In this document: piece after piece, positions 1 through 8,413 of the stretch
How the letters are laid out: every line of letters begins with the position of its first letter
How positions within the stretch are numbered: position 1 is the stretch's first letter
Origin: JASBRS01 sp964496495
Lineage (GTDB): Bacteria > Deinococcota > Deinococci > Deinococcales > Trueperaceae
Length of the DNA stretch: 32,598 bases
Reading direction: 5' to 3'
Assembly: GCA_964496495.1 (NCBI GenBank)
Contig: CAZBZU010000037.1
Span: 1 to 32,598 of the forward strand
The notes under the pieces: generated by a model
What the model was told of the DNA's origin: nothing
Database searches by the model: none
The model's input: the letters and a program-made list of their open reading frames with translations, nothing else
Made by a program: the position numbers and the translations under genes

Positions 1-386
1 CCGATGCCGCGCTCCTCGAGCTCGGCATGGTGCGCGTGGTGGATGGCGTGCGTCTTGCGCCAGAAGCGGTAGGGCGCCATCGTCAGCACGCCGCACACCG
101 TGCCGACCAGGTCGTTGGCTCGCCTGGACTTGAAGAAGGACCCGTGCCCGCAGTCGTGCTGGATGATGAAGACGCGCACCAGGAAGCCGGCGGCGAACAG
201 CGCCAGGAGCAGCGTGAGCCCGTAGCTTACGGTCAAAGACAGGGCCATCAGGCTCAGGCTCAGGAAGAGGCCACCGAACGAGGTGAGCATCTGCCACACG
301 GCTAGCCGAAGGCTCGGCTGCTGGTACGTGCGAACTAGCTGCTGCCAGCCCGCGTAGTCGGCTGCGGATACGGTCGTCTTCTCCAT
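1..386 (-). CDS. Fatty acid desaturase, N-terminal part (runs off the window)
   Basis: The reverse strand from the ATG at 386 translates without a stop to the window edge, giving the first 128 residues of a membrane fatty acid desaturase. Such enzymes insert a double bond into acyl chains using a di-iron centre held by three histidine boxes. Two hydrophobic stretches (about residues 27-52 and 56-75) precede the first box, HDCGH at residues 77-81. The second, HxxHH, is at residues 113-117. The third box lies beyond the window. The start is supported by a purine-rich AGAGG about 8 bases upstream. The HDCGHGSFF context resembles delta-12/omega-type soluble-substrate or lipid desaturases, but regiospecificity cannot be read from this part. 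No partner gene is visible, and about 300 non-coding bases separate it from the next gene. Confidence 0.88.
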   Translation of the reverse strand, partial: MEKTTVSAADYAGWQQLVRTYQQPSLRLAVWQMLTSFGGLFLSLSLMALSLTVSYGLTLLLALFAAGFLVRVFIIQHDCGHGSFFKSRRANDLVGTVCGVLTMAPYRFWRKTHAIHHAHHAELEERGI

Positions 387-685
387 GGTGCTACCTCTCA
401 GAGCCCTCGTGGTTCACGTCACTCTGGTGTGCTGGCGGTCCCTTCCCCGATGAGCGCGTGCGTGGCCGCTATGACCGGATTCCCTTCAGCCTCGCGACTC
501 GCCAGAAGTGTCCGCGCGGGTGACGGAAGACGGCGGGCCACGCGTGAGCGGAGGTCGCCTGCCTGAAGGGGAAACGAGTACTCCATCGATCCACCGATCT
601 GGCCTGACGGCGACCACGTGTCCGGCCCGCTACGCGCCGGCGTTCTCGGCCTCCAACCGGCACGCGCTCGATGGGAGGTGCGGGC
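387..685. other. Intergenic stretch, no gene seen
   Basis: This stretch lies upstream of the desaturase and downstream of the small gene at 686-907. Short open frames exist on both strands, but they are arginine-rich shadows without a convincing start or family resemblance. It must contain the desaturase promoter, but I see no clear -35/-10 pair on the minus strand. Confidence 0.4.
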
Positions 686-907
686 TCATGGCACGACCAG
701 GTTCATGATGCGCTGCAGCACGTCACGCGAGAAGAACTCGGTCTTGGCTTCGCTCATGTGGCGGGCCTGCGCCACCAGCGTCACCGCCTGGCGGTACAGC
801 ACACCGAATGCATCGGTTCCCGCGTCCCCGGCGTCCTGCATCGTCTGGTAGCGCCGCTTCAAGGTCTCGGCAATCTCTTCACTCAGACGGATCGCTTCCT
901 GGTCCAT
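686..907 (-). CDS. Small hypothetical protein, 73-74 residues
   Basis: The product is a short, amphipathic, mostly helical protein with balanced amino acid composition. It is rich in Glu, Ala, Gln and Arg, unlike the proline/arginine-rich shadow frames around it. An AGGAG lies upstream, about 9 bases before the ATG at 907 and 6 before a GTG at 910, so either could be the start. There is no signal peptide, membrane segment, cysteine pair or recognisable motif. I do not recognise the family and assign no function. The gene stands alone between two long non-coding stretches. The call rests on composition and ribosome binding site only. Confidence 0.5.
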   Translation of the reverse strand: MDQEAIRLSEEIAETLKRRYQTMQDAGDAGTDAFGVLYRQAVTLVAQARHMSEAKTEFFSRDVLQRIMNLVVP

Positions 908-1031
908 CACGTCTCGCTCCTGCCGCTAACCACCCCACGCCACCTGCCGCCGATCGCTGCAACGAACCGATCGGGGGCACGTCGACGGCCGTCGACGCTG
1001 GTCGCGGGGGTTCCCACCACGCATCCTAAGG

Positions 1032-1066
1032 GGGGTCGCTGGCCGCCGGCCAGAGGCGTGGACCCC
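1032..1066. repeat. Nested GC-rich inverted repeat
   Basis: An outer pair GGGGTC/GACCCC (1032-1037 and 1061-1066) encloses an inner perfect stem CTGGCC-GCC-GGCCAG (1039-1053). No T-run follows on either strand, so an intrinsic terminator is not indicated. It may form a structured RNA or simply reflect high GC. Confidence 0.3.
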
Positions 1067-1454
1067 ACCGCCACTGGGCCGATGGGCTCACCCGGTAGCC
1101 GGCGCTGGACCGGTGGGACTCCTTCGGTTTCGGTCGCCCACCTCGAATGCGTCCCAGACGTGGGGGTGCGCGGTTGGACGTCGCGGGAGTTGCCGTGGCG
1201 CGCAGGTGCAGTTGCCGGTCGGCCGGGCCGGTCGACGGTGCAAACGCGGCGGCCGCCGGAATCCCGAGCCGTCTTTGGCGCTACGCGCCAGCCATCTTCT
1301 GCGAGGTCGGCCGCCCATGTTGCGCGTTGTGTTGCGAACGTAGCCCGACTCAGCACACCTCTGACGACGCCGCGCGAACATGCCATGATCCGAGGTAGGC
1401 CCCAGCACGATGCCCGGCCATCCAGCGAGGACTCGAACGAACAACTACCTGAAT

Positions 1455-1510
1455 GGGCCGATCTGCTCGAGATCGATCGGTCGCTGGTTCGAACCCAGCA
1501 GGGCCCACCA
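1455..1510 (+). pseudogene. Degenerate tRNA: intact 3' half, no D arm
   Basis: The 3' end has all tRNA hallmarks. A T arm GCTGG-TTCGAAC-CCAGC occupies 1483-1499, the 3' acceptor strand AGGGCCC follows at 1500-1506, then discriminator A and an encoded CCA at 1508-1510. Going 5', a class I variable loop (1478-1482) and an imperfect anticodon stem with a CTCGAGA loop (formal anticodon CGA) can be drawn. GGGCC at 1455-1459 can still pair with GGCCC of the acceptor. There is no room for a D arm: the element is only 56 bases long, and the anticodon stem has a mismatch. This looks like an internally deleted tRNA or the 3' tRNA half left at an integration site. A functional tRNA is unlikely. Confidence 0.6.
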
Positions 1511-1906
1511 GCATCTTCTTCGTGTAGCAAGGGGCCTTCCGCCTTTGCGCCCGAAGCCGCAGTCGAACCAACGGCGTGGATCGCAGCTGATCCCCAGCTA
1601 CCAGCGCCAACCCGACATCTTGGCGCAGCGGGAGGCGGGCGCCCCTCATGCGCGGTGGCCCCGAGTGACAGGGCCTGCAAGGCTTCGTCGCAGCGGCAGG
1701 CTCGGAGCCGGCCAGGGCCATTCTCATGAACTTCGAAACGCCGGACCCTGGCTGGACGGTATTCTTCAGGCTGGAGGGCCGCGGGCCGCTTTCGTATCCT
1801 GCACGTCGTCGTTCGGAGCAGGCCGGCGTGGCGCGCCGGCGCCGCAGAGGGGTCGGGGCCGCCCCCGAGATCCACCGGACGACGCCACGACCGTTTGGAG
1901 GCCGTT

Positions 1907-3142
1907 GTGAGATACCGACTCGTGCTCGGCGCGCTTGCGCTCGTCATCGCCCTCCTCGGCGCGGGCTGCAGCCAGCAGGTCATTGGCGTGGTCGGGCTGA
2001 CCGCGAGCCCGTCCACCCTCACGCCTTCCGGCGGATCCACGACCCTCCGGTGGACCGGGAACCAGGTTGCAGACTACATGCTGAAGGTGAGCCCGACCGC
2101 GGGCGTGTCGGTCGACGGCACCGCCTACGCGGGACCCATCGATCTAAATACCGCCACCACTGCCACCGCGGCGCTCCCGAGTAACGGCGGCAGCGCGAGC
2201 ACCCGCTACACCTTCACCCTCACGGCAACGGACGCGAGCGGTGCGGCGCTCACCCCCGGGAAGACCACGGTCCTGGTGCCCGTTCCTCCGCAGGGCCTGT
2301 GGGTGCCCGACTACGGCACCAACTCCATCCACTTCTTCGCGGCCGGCACGCTGGGGACCACGTCCAAAGCGGCAGCCACCATCAGCAAGGGCATCAAGAA
2401 CGCGCGCGCGGTGGCGATCGATGCCAACGGCAACCTGTGGACGGCGAACGATTTTGCCGGCACCATCACGGAGTACGCGGCGGACACGCTGACGGCCGAC
2501 CCGAGTCCGGCGGCCACCATAGCGTCGGGTACGGGCGTGCGCGGCCTGGCGTTCGATGCCAGCGGCAACCTGTGGGTGACGAACTTCTATGCCGACACCG
2601 CCGTCGAGTACCCCGCGGCCTCACTGAGCAGCAACCCCGCCGTCAGCCGCTCCATCGGCGGCCTCCACCATCCCGAGAGCCTGGCGTTCGATGCCAGCGG
2701 CAACCTGTGGATCGCGAACTGGGGCAACAACACGGTGACCGAGTACACCGCGGCGTCCCTGTCGTCGACCCCCACGCTGGGAGCCACGATCAGCAAGAAG
2801 CTCAGCCAGCCCGAGGGCCTGGCGTTCGATGCCAGCGGCAACCTCTGGGTGGGCAACGAGTCCGGCGGTGTGGTGTTGCGCTACGCCGCTAGCGGCCTCA
2901 CCGCTGGCCCCGGCCCGGCGGCCATCATCACGACTGGCGTGCCCGACAACGTGGGCGTCACGCTGGACGCGAGCGGCAACCTATGGGTCACGCACCAGAA
3001 CGACAAGGTCGATGAGTACGCTGCGGCCGACGTCGTATCGACGGGCTCGCCGACGCCCATCCACACCCTAAGTGGGATGTCCGCCACGTCGCAGATGCCG
3101 GCGTTCGACCCGCCGCCGTCCACCCTGCCGTTGTACCAGTGA
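1907..3142 (+). CDS. NHL-repeat (beta-propeller) lipoprotein
   Basis: The 411-residue product starts at GTG 1907, preceded by GGAGG 5 bases upstream. An in-frame TTG at 1895 precedes that GGAGG. Residues 1-20 form a lipoprotein signal with lipobox LGAGC, so the protein should be lipid-anchored after export. An Ig-like beta domain follows (about residues 25-125). Then come at least five repeats built around a D-A-S/N-G-N-L-W-V/I/T core spaced about 45 residues apart, the signature of NHL/SMP-30-like propeller blades. Such proteins usually act as surface binding or scaffold domains. No catalytic residues are evident and the ligand is unknown. Some blades are almost identical at the DNA level (2545-2848). 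It is monocistronic, with about 270 bases to the peptidase gene downstream. Confidence 0.8.
   Translation: MRYRLVLGALALVIALLGAGCSQQVIGVVGLTASPSTLTPSGGSTTLRWTGNQVADYMLKVSPTAGVSVDGTAYAGPIDLNTATTATAALPSNGGSASTRYTFTLTATDASGAALTPGKTTVLVPVPPQGLWVPDYGTNSIHFFAAGTLGTTSKAAATISKGIKNARAVAIDANGNLWTANDFAGTITEYAADTLTADPSPAATIASGTGVRGLAFDASGNLWVTNFYADTAVEYPAASLSSNPAVSRSIGGLHHPESLAFDASGNLWIANWGNNTVTEYTAASLSSTPTLGATISKKLSQPEGLAFDASGNLWVGNESGGVVLRYAASGLTAGPGPAAIITTGVPDNVGVTLDASGNLWVTHQNDKVDEYAAADVVSTGSPTPIHTLSGMSATSQMPAFDPPPSTLPLYQ
2545..2848 (+). repeat. Near-identical 31-bp coding repeats
   Basis: A 31-base segment encoding the LAFDASGNLW blade core is identical at 2545-2575 and 2680-2710, and differs by one base at 2818-2848. 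Copies are spaced 135 and 138 bases, whole numbers of codons. More diverged copies sit near 2410 and 2960. The identity extends through third codon positions, implying recent blade duplication or gene conversion. Confidence 0.8.
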
Positions 3143-3411
3143 GCTGCGGCACGCCCGGGTCGAGGTTGCCGAGGGACGCGTCCACCCAGAGCAACATGGC
3201 GGACGTGCTGGCGGCCTGCACCCAGATGGAGCCGACGGATCGCCGATCCTGCGCCCACACTGAGTCACGAGCGCGACAAAGGCAGGAGTGATCAGACTCC
3301 TCGCCATCGGGAGGCCGCATCTCCACGCGGAAGCTGCCTCCCGAGCCGCACCACACCGAATCTTCTCACGTCCCGACAGGTTTCAATGCGATGCAGGAGA
3401 GTGACGAACCC

Positions 3412-6084
3412 ATGAACAAGGCCTTCAGGCTGACCCTCGTGGCGGCGCTGGCGTTGAGTGTGGCCAGCATCGCCGGTGCAGCGTCGACCGGCGCGTCGAA
3501 CGTCCTGCGCGCCACCCTGCAGAACGGCCTGCGTGTGGTCATCGTGCGCGACACGCTGGCCCCGGTCGTGACGACCGAGATGAACTACCTGGTCGGCTCC
3601 GACGAAGCGCCGGCGGGCTTCCCCGGCACCGCCCACGCCGTCGAGCACATGATGTTCCGGGGCAGCCCGGGGCTCAGCAAGGGCCAGCTCTCGGCGCTCG
3701 CCGCCAACATGGGCGGCAGCTTCAACGCCGACACCACCGAGGGAGTGACCCAGTACTTCTTCACGGTGCCGGCGCAGGACCTCGACATTGCCCTGCGGAT
3801 TCACGCCATTCGCATGCGCGGCGTCGACATGGCGCCGCAGGAGTGGGCCAACGAGCGCGGCGCCATCGAGCAGGAGGTCTCCCGCGACCTGTCGAATCCG
3901 GGCTACAAGTTCTTCACCGAGCTGCGCTCGAGGATGTTCCAGGGCACGCCGTACGCGCACACCGCCCTAGGCACCCGGCCGTCGTTCGGCAAGACCACGG
4001 CGGCAGCGCTGAAGACCTTCCACGACACCTGGTACGCACCCAACAACGCCATCCTGGTGATCGCCGGTGACGTCGATCCTGCGACCGTGCTCGACAAGGT
4101 CAAGACGCTCTTCGCGCCGATCCCGAGCAAGACGCTGCCGCCGCGGCCGACCTTCGAGTTCCAGGACGTGCAGGCGCACACGGTGAACCTGCCGACCGAC
4201 TACCCCTACGGCTTCGTGCTGCTGTCCTACCGCATGCCGGCGCTCAGGTCCCAGGAGTACGCCACGGCACTCGTGCTGTCGCAGGCCCTGAACTCCAAAC
4301 GCGGCGACCTCTACGCCATGGGCCTCAACGGCACAGCGCTGTACGGCGGCTTCTCCAGCAGCTTCCTGCCGCACGCCGGCTTCGCCTTCGCCGAGGGGGT
4401 CTTCGCTCGCGGCAGCAAGCCCGACGGCGTGCTCCAGGCCATGCAGGGCATCCTGAACAAGGCGCGCACGCAAGGCGTGCCCGCCGACCTGGTCGAGGCC
4501 GCCAAGGCGCGTGCCAGCGCCGACCTCGAGTACCAGAAGAACTCCGTCAGCGGCCTCGCCAACGCCTGGTCGCAGGCGCTGGCGTTCGCGGGCGCGAGCT
4601 CGCCCGATGACGTGAAGGGGGCGATCGAGGCGGTCACGCCGGCGCAGGTCGACGCTCTGGCCAAGAAGATCTTCGACCCTGCTCACGCCATCACCGCCAT
4701 CCTCACGCCGCAGTCGTCCGGGCAGCCGACCTCCAGCAAGGGCTTCGGGGGCGCCGAGAGCTTCGGCGGCAAGCCCAGCGGTCCGGTGACGCTCCCGAAC
4801 TGGGCCCAGAGCGCCTTCGCGCAGCTCGAGGTCCCGCCGTCGGCCATCCACCCGACGTCGCTCACCCTGCCCAACGGCCTGCGCCTCATCGTTCAGCCCG
4901 AGACCGTCAGTCAGACGGTCGAGGTGTACGGCCGCATCAAGACCAATCAGGACGTGCAGGCGCCCGCCGGGCAGGAGGGCGTCGCCTCGGTGCTGGGCGA
5001 CCTCTTCGACTTCGGCACGACCAGCATGGACCGCCTGCAGTTCCAGACCGCCCTGGACGCCATCCAGGCGCACGAGAGTGCCGGCAGCAGCTTCTCGCTG
5101 GCGGTCCCGTCGGCCAACTTCGCCGCCGGCATGAAGCTGCTGGCGGCCAACGAGCTGCACCCCGCCCTGCCACAGCAAGCGTTCGTCACCATGCAGCGGC
5201 GCGAGGCAGCTGCCGCAGCGGGCGAGGTGCAGACCCCCGACTTCCTGAACAGCATCGCGCTGGACAAGGCGCTGCTCCCTGCCAAGGACCCGGGCCTGCG
5301 CTACGCCACGCCGCAATCGATCGAAAGCCTGACGCTGGCCGACGTGAAGGCCTACTACGCCGCCACCTTCCGGCCCGACATGACCACCGTGGTGGTGATC
5401 GGTGACATCACGCCCGACCAGGCGCGGAAGGTGGTCGAAGCGACCTTCGGCGGCTGGACGGCCGCCGGCCCGAAGCCCGTGGCGGACTACCCGGCCGTGC
5501 CGCTCAACACCGCCGCGAGCCAGTTCAACACCCCGGACAAGACATCGGTGCAGGACCAGGTGACGATGTCCGAGCTGATCGACCTGACCACCCACAGCGA
5601 CGACCGTTACGCCCTGTTCGCAGGCAACATGGTGCTCAGCGGAGGGTTCTACGCCGCACGCTTGCCGCGGGATCTGCGCGAGCAGCGCGGGCTGGTCTAC
5701 AGCGTGGGCAGCAACGTCAGCCTCGACGCCAACCGCGGGACGTTCCAGGTCTCCTACGGCGCGGACCCGGGCAAGGTCGCCGAGGCGCGGGCGCTGATCC
5801 TGCGCGACCTGAAGCAGATGCAGGACTCCCCCGTCTCGGACGCCGAGCTCCACCAGGTCAAGGGCATGCTGATCCGCCAGTTCCCGCTCGGGGAGTCGAG
5901 CTTCGGGAGCATCGGAGGCTTCCTGCTGCAGCTGGCGTTGGAGGGCAAGCCGCTGAACAGCGCCACCATCGCGTCCCAGCACTACCTGGCCCTGACCGCG
6001 GCTGACATCCAGGCGGCGTTCGCGAAGTACGTCCGTCTGGGCGCCTTCGTCACGGCGGTGAAGGGACCGGCGCCGACCCCGTGA
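3412..6084 (+). CDS. M16 (pitrilysin/insulinase) family zinc peptidase, two-domain, exported
   Basis: The product is 890 residues if started at ATG 3412. That start opens a clean Sec signal peptide (Lys at residue 3, hydrophobic core, cleavage near residue 20); an upstream in-frame ATG at 3391 would spoil it. The first M16 domain has the inverted zinc motif H75-A-V-E78-H79, and the third ligand Glu155 lies in an ERGAIEQE segment. The second M16 domain starts near residue 480 (SLTLPNGLRL) and lacks HxxEH, as usual for the inactive half. It retains the distal REQRGLVYSV region that helps bind substrate. The family degrades peptides, typically in the periplasm. The two halves match the fused arrangement seen in many bacteria. 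No partner gene is adjacent, and the next genes converge on it. Confidence 0.93.
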   Translation: MNKAFRLTLVAALALSVASIAGAASTGASNVLRATLQNGLRVVIVRDTLAPVVTTEMNYLVGSDEAPAGFPGTAHAVEHMMFRGSPGLSKGQLSALAANMGGSFNADTTEGVTQYFFTVPAQDLDIALRIHAIRMRGVDMAPQEWANERGAIEQEVSRDLSNPGYKFFTELRSRMFQGTPYAHTALGTRPSFGKTTAAALKTFHDTWYAPNNAILVIAGDVDPATVLDKVKTLFAPIPSKTLPPRPTFEFQDVQAHTVNLPTDYPYGFVLLSYRMPALRSQEYATALVLSQALNSKRGDLYAMGLNGTALYGGFSSSFLPHAGFAFAEGVFARGSKPDGVLQAMQGILNKARTQGVPADLVEAAKARASADLEYQKNSVSGLANAWSQALAFAGASSPDDVKGAIEAVTPAQVDALAKKIFDPAHAITAILTPQSSGQPTSSKGFGGAESFGGKPSGPVTLPNWAQSAFAQLEVPPSAIHPTSLTLPNGLRLIVQPETVSQTVEVYGRIKTNQDVQAPAGQEGVASVLGDLFDFGTTSMDRLQFQTALDAIQAHESAGSSFSLAVPSANFAAGMKLLAANELHPALPQQAFVTMQRREAAAAAGEVQTPDFLNSIALDKALLPAKDPGLRYATPQSIESLTLADVKAYYAATFRPDMTTVVVIGDITPDQARKVVEATFGGWTAAGPKPVADYPAVPLNTAASQFNTPDKTSVQDQVTMSELIDLTTHSDDRYALFAGNMVLSGGFYAARLPRDLREQRGLVYSVGSNVSLDANRGTFQVSYGADPGKVAEARALILRDLKQMQDSPVSDAELHQVKGMLIRQFPLGESSFGSIGGFLLQLALEGKPLNSATIASQHYLALTAADIQAAFAKYVRLGAFVTAVKGPAPTP

Positions 6085-6135
6085 GGGATGTCGCCCGCTC
6101 GGTCCTCTGCGGTCACCCCTGAGGCTGGGGCCGAC

Positions 6136-6157
6136 GCCACCGGCGAGCGTCGGTGGC
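6136..6157. terminator. Hairpin between convergent genes
   Basis: A 7-bp perfect stem, GCCACCG/CGGTGGC with an 8-base loop, lies between the ends of the M16 gene and the minus-strand ABC ATPase gene. Its position suits a two-way transcription end, but no T-run follows, so the call is tentative. Confidence 0.25.
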
Positions 6158-6282
6158 TGAGAGCCGGCGCGTTGCCCGGCCCGAGCCTTCACCGTGCGCT
6201 GCGGTTCGTTCCCGAGCTCGCTGACTGTGATGGCGATGCCATGGCCGGCGTGGATCAAGGCAGCGAGATCTTCCTTGCCGTC

Positions 6283-7032
6283 TCAGGTGTTCACGAGCTC
6301 GCCAAGGAACCTCCGCGTCTCTGGCTGCTGCGGGTTGCGGAAGAATCCCGCGGGTTCTTGGACCTCGAGGAAGTTGCCCTCGTAGAAGAAGGCGATCCTG
6401 TCGGCCACTTCGCGCGCGAAGCTCATCTCGTGGGTCACCACGATCATCGTTGTGCCGTCGTCTGCGAGCTGCTGCATGACCTGCAGGACGCCTTTGATCA
6501 TCTCTGGGTCCAAGGCGGAGGTGGGCTCGTCGAAGAGCATGATGTCGGGCTGCATCGCTAGCGCGCGGATGATGGCGACGCGCTGTTGCTGACCGCCGGA
6601 CAGCTGTGAGGGCTTGGATTGTATCTTGTCCGACAAGCCCACCTTCTCGAACAGGGCCCGGGCCTCTTCGACAACCTCTGCTCTTCGCCGCTTCAGTACG
6701 TGCACGGGAGCAGAGACGACGTTCTCCAGTGCCGTCATGTGCGGGAACAGATTGAAGTTCTGGAACACCATGCCTATCTTCTCGGTCGCCTCGCGAAGGT
6801 TTCGCTTGTCCACCAGGGTTCCTCGTAGCTTGATGGTTCCGCCGTCCTTGGGCTCGAGGCCGTTGATGCATCGGATCAAGGTGCTCTTCCCCGAACCGCT
6901 CGGGCCGCAGATGACGAAGACCTCCTGCTCGTGGAGGTCGAACGAAACGCCGTTGAGAACCACGAGCTTGCCGAAGTGCTTGCGGAGATCACGGACTTCC
7001 AGAATGGTGTTGCCGGCTCCCGTGGCCGTCAT
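6283..7032 (-). CDS. Polar amino acid ABC importer, ATP-binding subunit
   Basis: The 249-residue ATPase belongs to the GlnQ/HisP type. It powers uptake of an amino acid or related polar compound. Visible motifs are Walker A GPSGSGKST (43-51), Q-loop Gln91, signature LSGGQ (144-148), Walker B IMLFDE (164-169) and switch His201. Length and the FPHMTALENV segment are typical of the family. Its ATG overlaps the TGA of the upstream permease gene by 4 bases, indicating translational coupling. It is the last gene of the seven-gene IclR operon. Substrate is not readable from the ATPase. Confidence 0.95.
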   Translation of the reverse strand: MTATGAGNTILEVRDLRKHFGKLVVLNGVSFDLHEQEVFVICGPSGSGKSTLIRCINGLEPKDGGTIKLRGTLVDKRNLREATEKIGMVFQNFNLFPHMTALENVVSAPVHVLKRRRAEVVEEARALFEKVGLSDKIQSKPSQLSGGQQQRVAIIRALAMQPDIMLFDEPTSALDPEMIKGVLQVMQQLADDGTTMIVVTHEMSFAREVADRIAFFYEGNFLEVQEPAGFFRNPQQPETRRFLGELVNT

Positions 7033-7730
7033 CTCGCGCCCCCTGCCGCTCGGGCCGTTGCGGGAGCCGCTCGTTCCGTGCTTCCTAGGCGCACGCGAGT
7101 TGCGTGCTCGAGCCGGTTCGCGATGAGCTTCAGCAGGTGGCAGACCGCGAAGTAGTAGATCGCGATGTAGAGGAAGATCGGCACGGGCATCATGATCGTC
7201 TGCATCAGGTTCCTGCCCATGCGCGTGATCTCGACATAGCCGATGATCGAGGTCAACGCCGTGTCCTTCACCAGGATGATGAGCTGACCGACGGCGGCCG
7301 GAACGATCACCAGAACGGCCTGAGGCAGTATCACCAGGGTCATTCTCTGCCAGAAGTTCATGCCGAGCGCCCTCGCCGCCTCACGCTGGCCCTTGGTGAC
7401 GGCCTCGAAGCCGCTGCGGAAGATCTCGATCATGTACGCACCGTGGCAGGCGACGAGAGCGAGGGTCGCAGCCACCCGGGGATCGTTGCCGGTCGGCAGA
7501 GCGTAGTACGCGAGGAAGAGGATGACCAGCATCGGGATCCCGCGCATGAGGTAGATGTAGAACCAGATCAGGCGATCGACCACGGGGATCCTCATCACGC
7601 GAAGCATCCCGCCCAGGAGGCCGACCCCGACCGCAAGCGCCAGGGCGATGGGGACCAGCGCGAGCGTGGGCACGAGGCCGCGAAGGAACAAGACCCGTAG
7701 TAGCGAGACCTGGGTTGCTAGAACTTCCAT
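7029..7730 (-). CDS. Polar amino acid ABC importer, permease subunit 2
   Basis: The 233-residue HisM/GlnP-type inner membrane protein has about five hydrophobic segments. The EAA loop that docks on the ATPase reads GQREAARALGMNFWQRMTLV, followed by ILPQA. Family landmarks RGIPMLVILF and VKDTALTSIIG are present. It overlaps the other permease gene by 13 bases upstream and the ATPase gene by 4 bases downstream. The two permeases presumably form the heterodimeric channel. The C-terminal tail after about residue 210 is alanine/arginine-rich and not conserved in the family. Confidence 0.94.
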   Translation of the reverse strand: MEVLATQVSLLRVLFLRGLVPTLALVPIALALAVGVGLLGGMLRVMRIPVVDRLIWFYIYLMRGIPMLVILFLAYYALPTGNDPRVAATLALVACHGAYMIEIFRSGFEAVTKGQREAARALGMNFWQRMTLVILPQAVLVIVPAAVGQLIILVKDTALTSIIGYVEITRMGRNLMQTIMMPVPIFLYIAIYYFAVCHLLKLIANRLEHATRVRLGSTERAAPATARAAGGAR

Positions 7731-8392
7731 CGCTTCTGTTCTCCGATGCTGAGCCGGGCTTCGGTGACGGAACCAGCCGTGTCCAGAATGAAGAAGAGCA
7801 GCACGTAGAGGGCTGCTGCGGCCAGGAAGACCGTCAGAGGGCTGAGGACCTTGTCGTTGATGTACCCAGCCTGACTCAACAGCTCCGGTATCGCGATCAC
7901 TGAGAGCAGTGAGGTGTCCTTCAGGACGTAGGAGCTCTGCCCCACGAGGGAAGGGATCACGTTCCGCAGGGCCTGAGGCATGATGACCAGCCGCATGGCC
8001 TGAAGGCGCGTCATGGCGAGCGCTCGCGCGGCCTCGGGCTGGCCACTGTCGACGCCTTGGATTCCGCCTCGGATGATCTCGGCGATGAAGGCGCCTTCGT
8101 TGAGCGTGATGGCGAGGACGCCGGACAGGCCTGCCGACAGCAGGATGCCGAGGGATGGCAGAGCGTAGTAGATGAAGTAGAGCTGCACGAGAAGGGGTGT
8201 TTCACGGAAGAAGACGACGTACCAGTCAAGCAGCCTCGCCAGCACGGGCACCCTCAGGGATTGGAGCACCGCGATCAAGAGGCCAAACAGCAGGGCCGTG
8301 ACCACCGAGATGCTCGCGAACTTGATCGTCAGCAGCAGCCCCTTGAGAAGGAGCGGGTAGTACCGAGCCACCACGTACCACTCGAACGTCAA
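7718..8392 (-). CDS. Polar amino acid ABC importer, permease subunit 1
   Basis: The 224-residue HisQ/GlnP-type permease is an inner membrane partner of the 7029-7730 product. It shows an N-terminal hydrophobic segment around LLLTIKFASISVV, the FRETPLLVQLYFIYYALP landmark, and the EAA loop SGQPEAARALAMTRLQAMRL followed by VIMPQA. The later VLKDTSLLSVI segment matches the family. Its start is 88 bases downstream of the binding-protein stop, with a strong stem-loop in that gap (8414-8453). This probably sets lower expression for the membrane subunits than for the binding protein. Confidence 0.94.
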   Translation of the reverse strand: MTFEWYVVARYYPLLLKGLLLTIKFASISVVTALLFGLLIAVLQSLRVPVLARLLDWYVVFFRETPLLVQLYFIYYALPSLGILLSAGLSGVLAITLNEGAFIAEIIRGGIQGVDSGQPEAARALAMTRLQAMRLVIMPQALRNVIPSLVGQSSYVLKDTSLLSVIAIPELLSQAGYINDKVLSPLTVFLAAAALYVLLFFILDTAGSVTEARLSIGEQKRWKF

Positions 8393-8413
8393 CCGCGGTA
8401 CATCCCTTCTGGG

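Larger units (their letters stand above)
908..1906. other. Long non-coding stretch with tRNA remnant
   Basis: About one kilobase without a believable protein gene. Long open frames cross it on both strands (for example 907-2040 minus), but their translations are low-complexity Arg/Pro/Gly-rich and have no start signals. Two structured elements are visible: a GC-rich nested inverted repeat at 1032-1066 and a degenerate tRNA at 1455-1510. The rest shows nothing I can name. Confidence 0.45.

Noticed and set aside
1458..1510. Functional tRNA gene
   Set aside because: No D arm can be formed, the acceptor has only five pairs, and the anticodon stem has a mismatch, so it is listed as a degenerate remnant.
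907..2040. Long minus-strand open frame of 377 codons
   Set aside because: Composition is Arg/Pro/Gly-rich without any motif, there is no ribosome binding site, it runs antisense through the tRNA remnant, and it overlaps the start of the lipoprotein gene. It is a high-GC shadow frame.
3967..6258. Minus-strand open frame of 763 codons opposite the M16 peptidase
   Set aside because: It is the antisense shadow of a strongly supported gene, and its composition (Arg, Gly, His, Val rich) has no recognisable domain.
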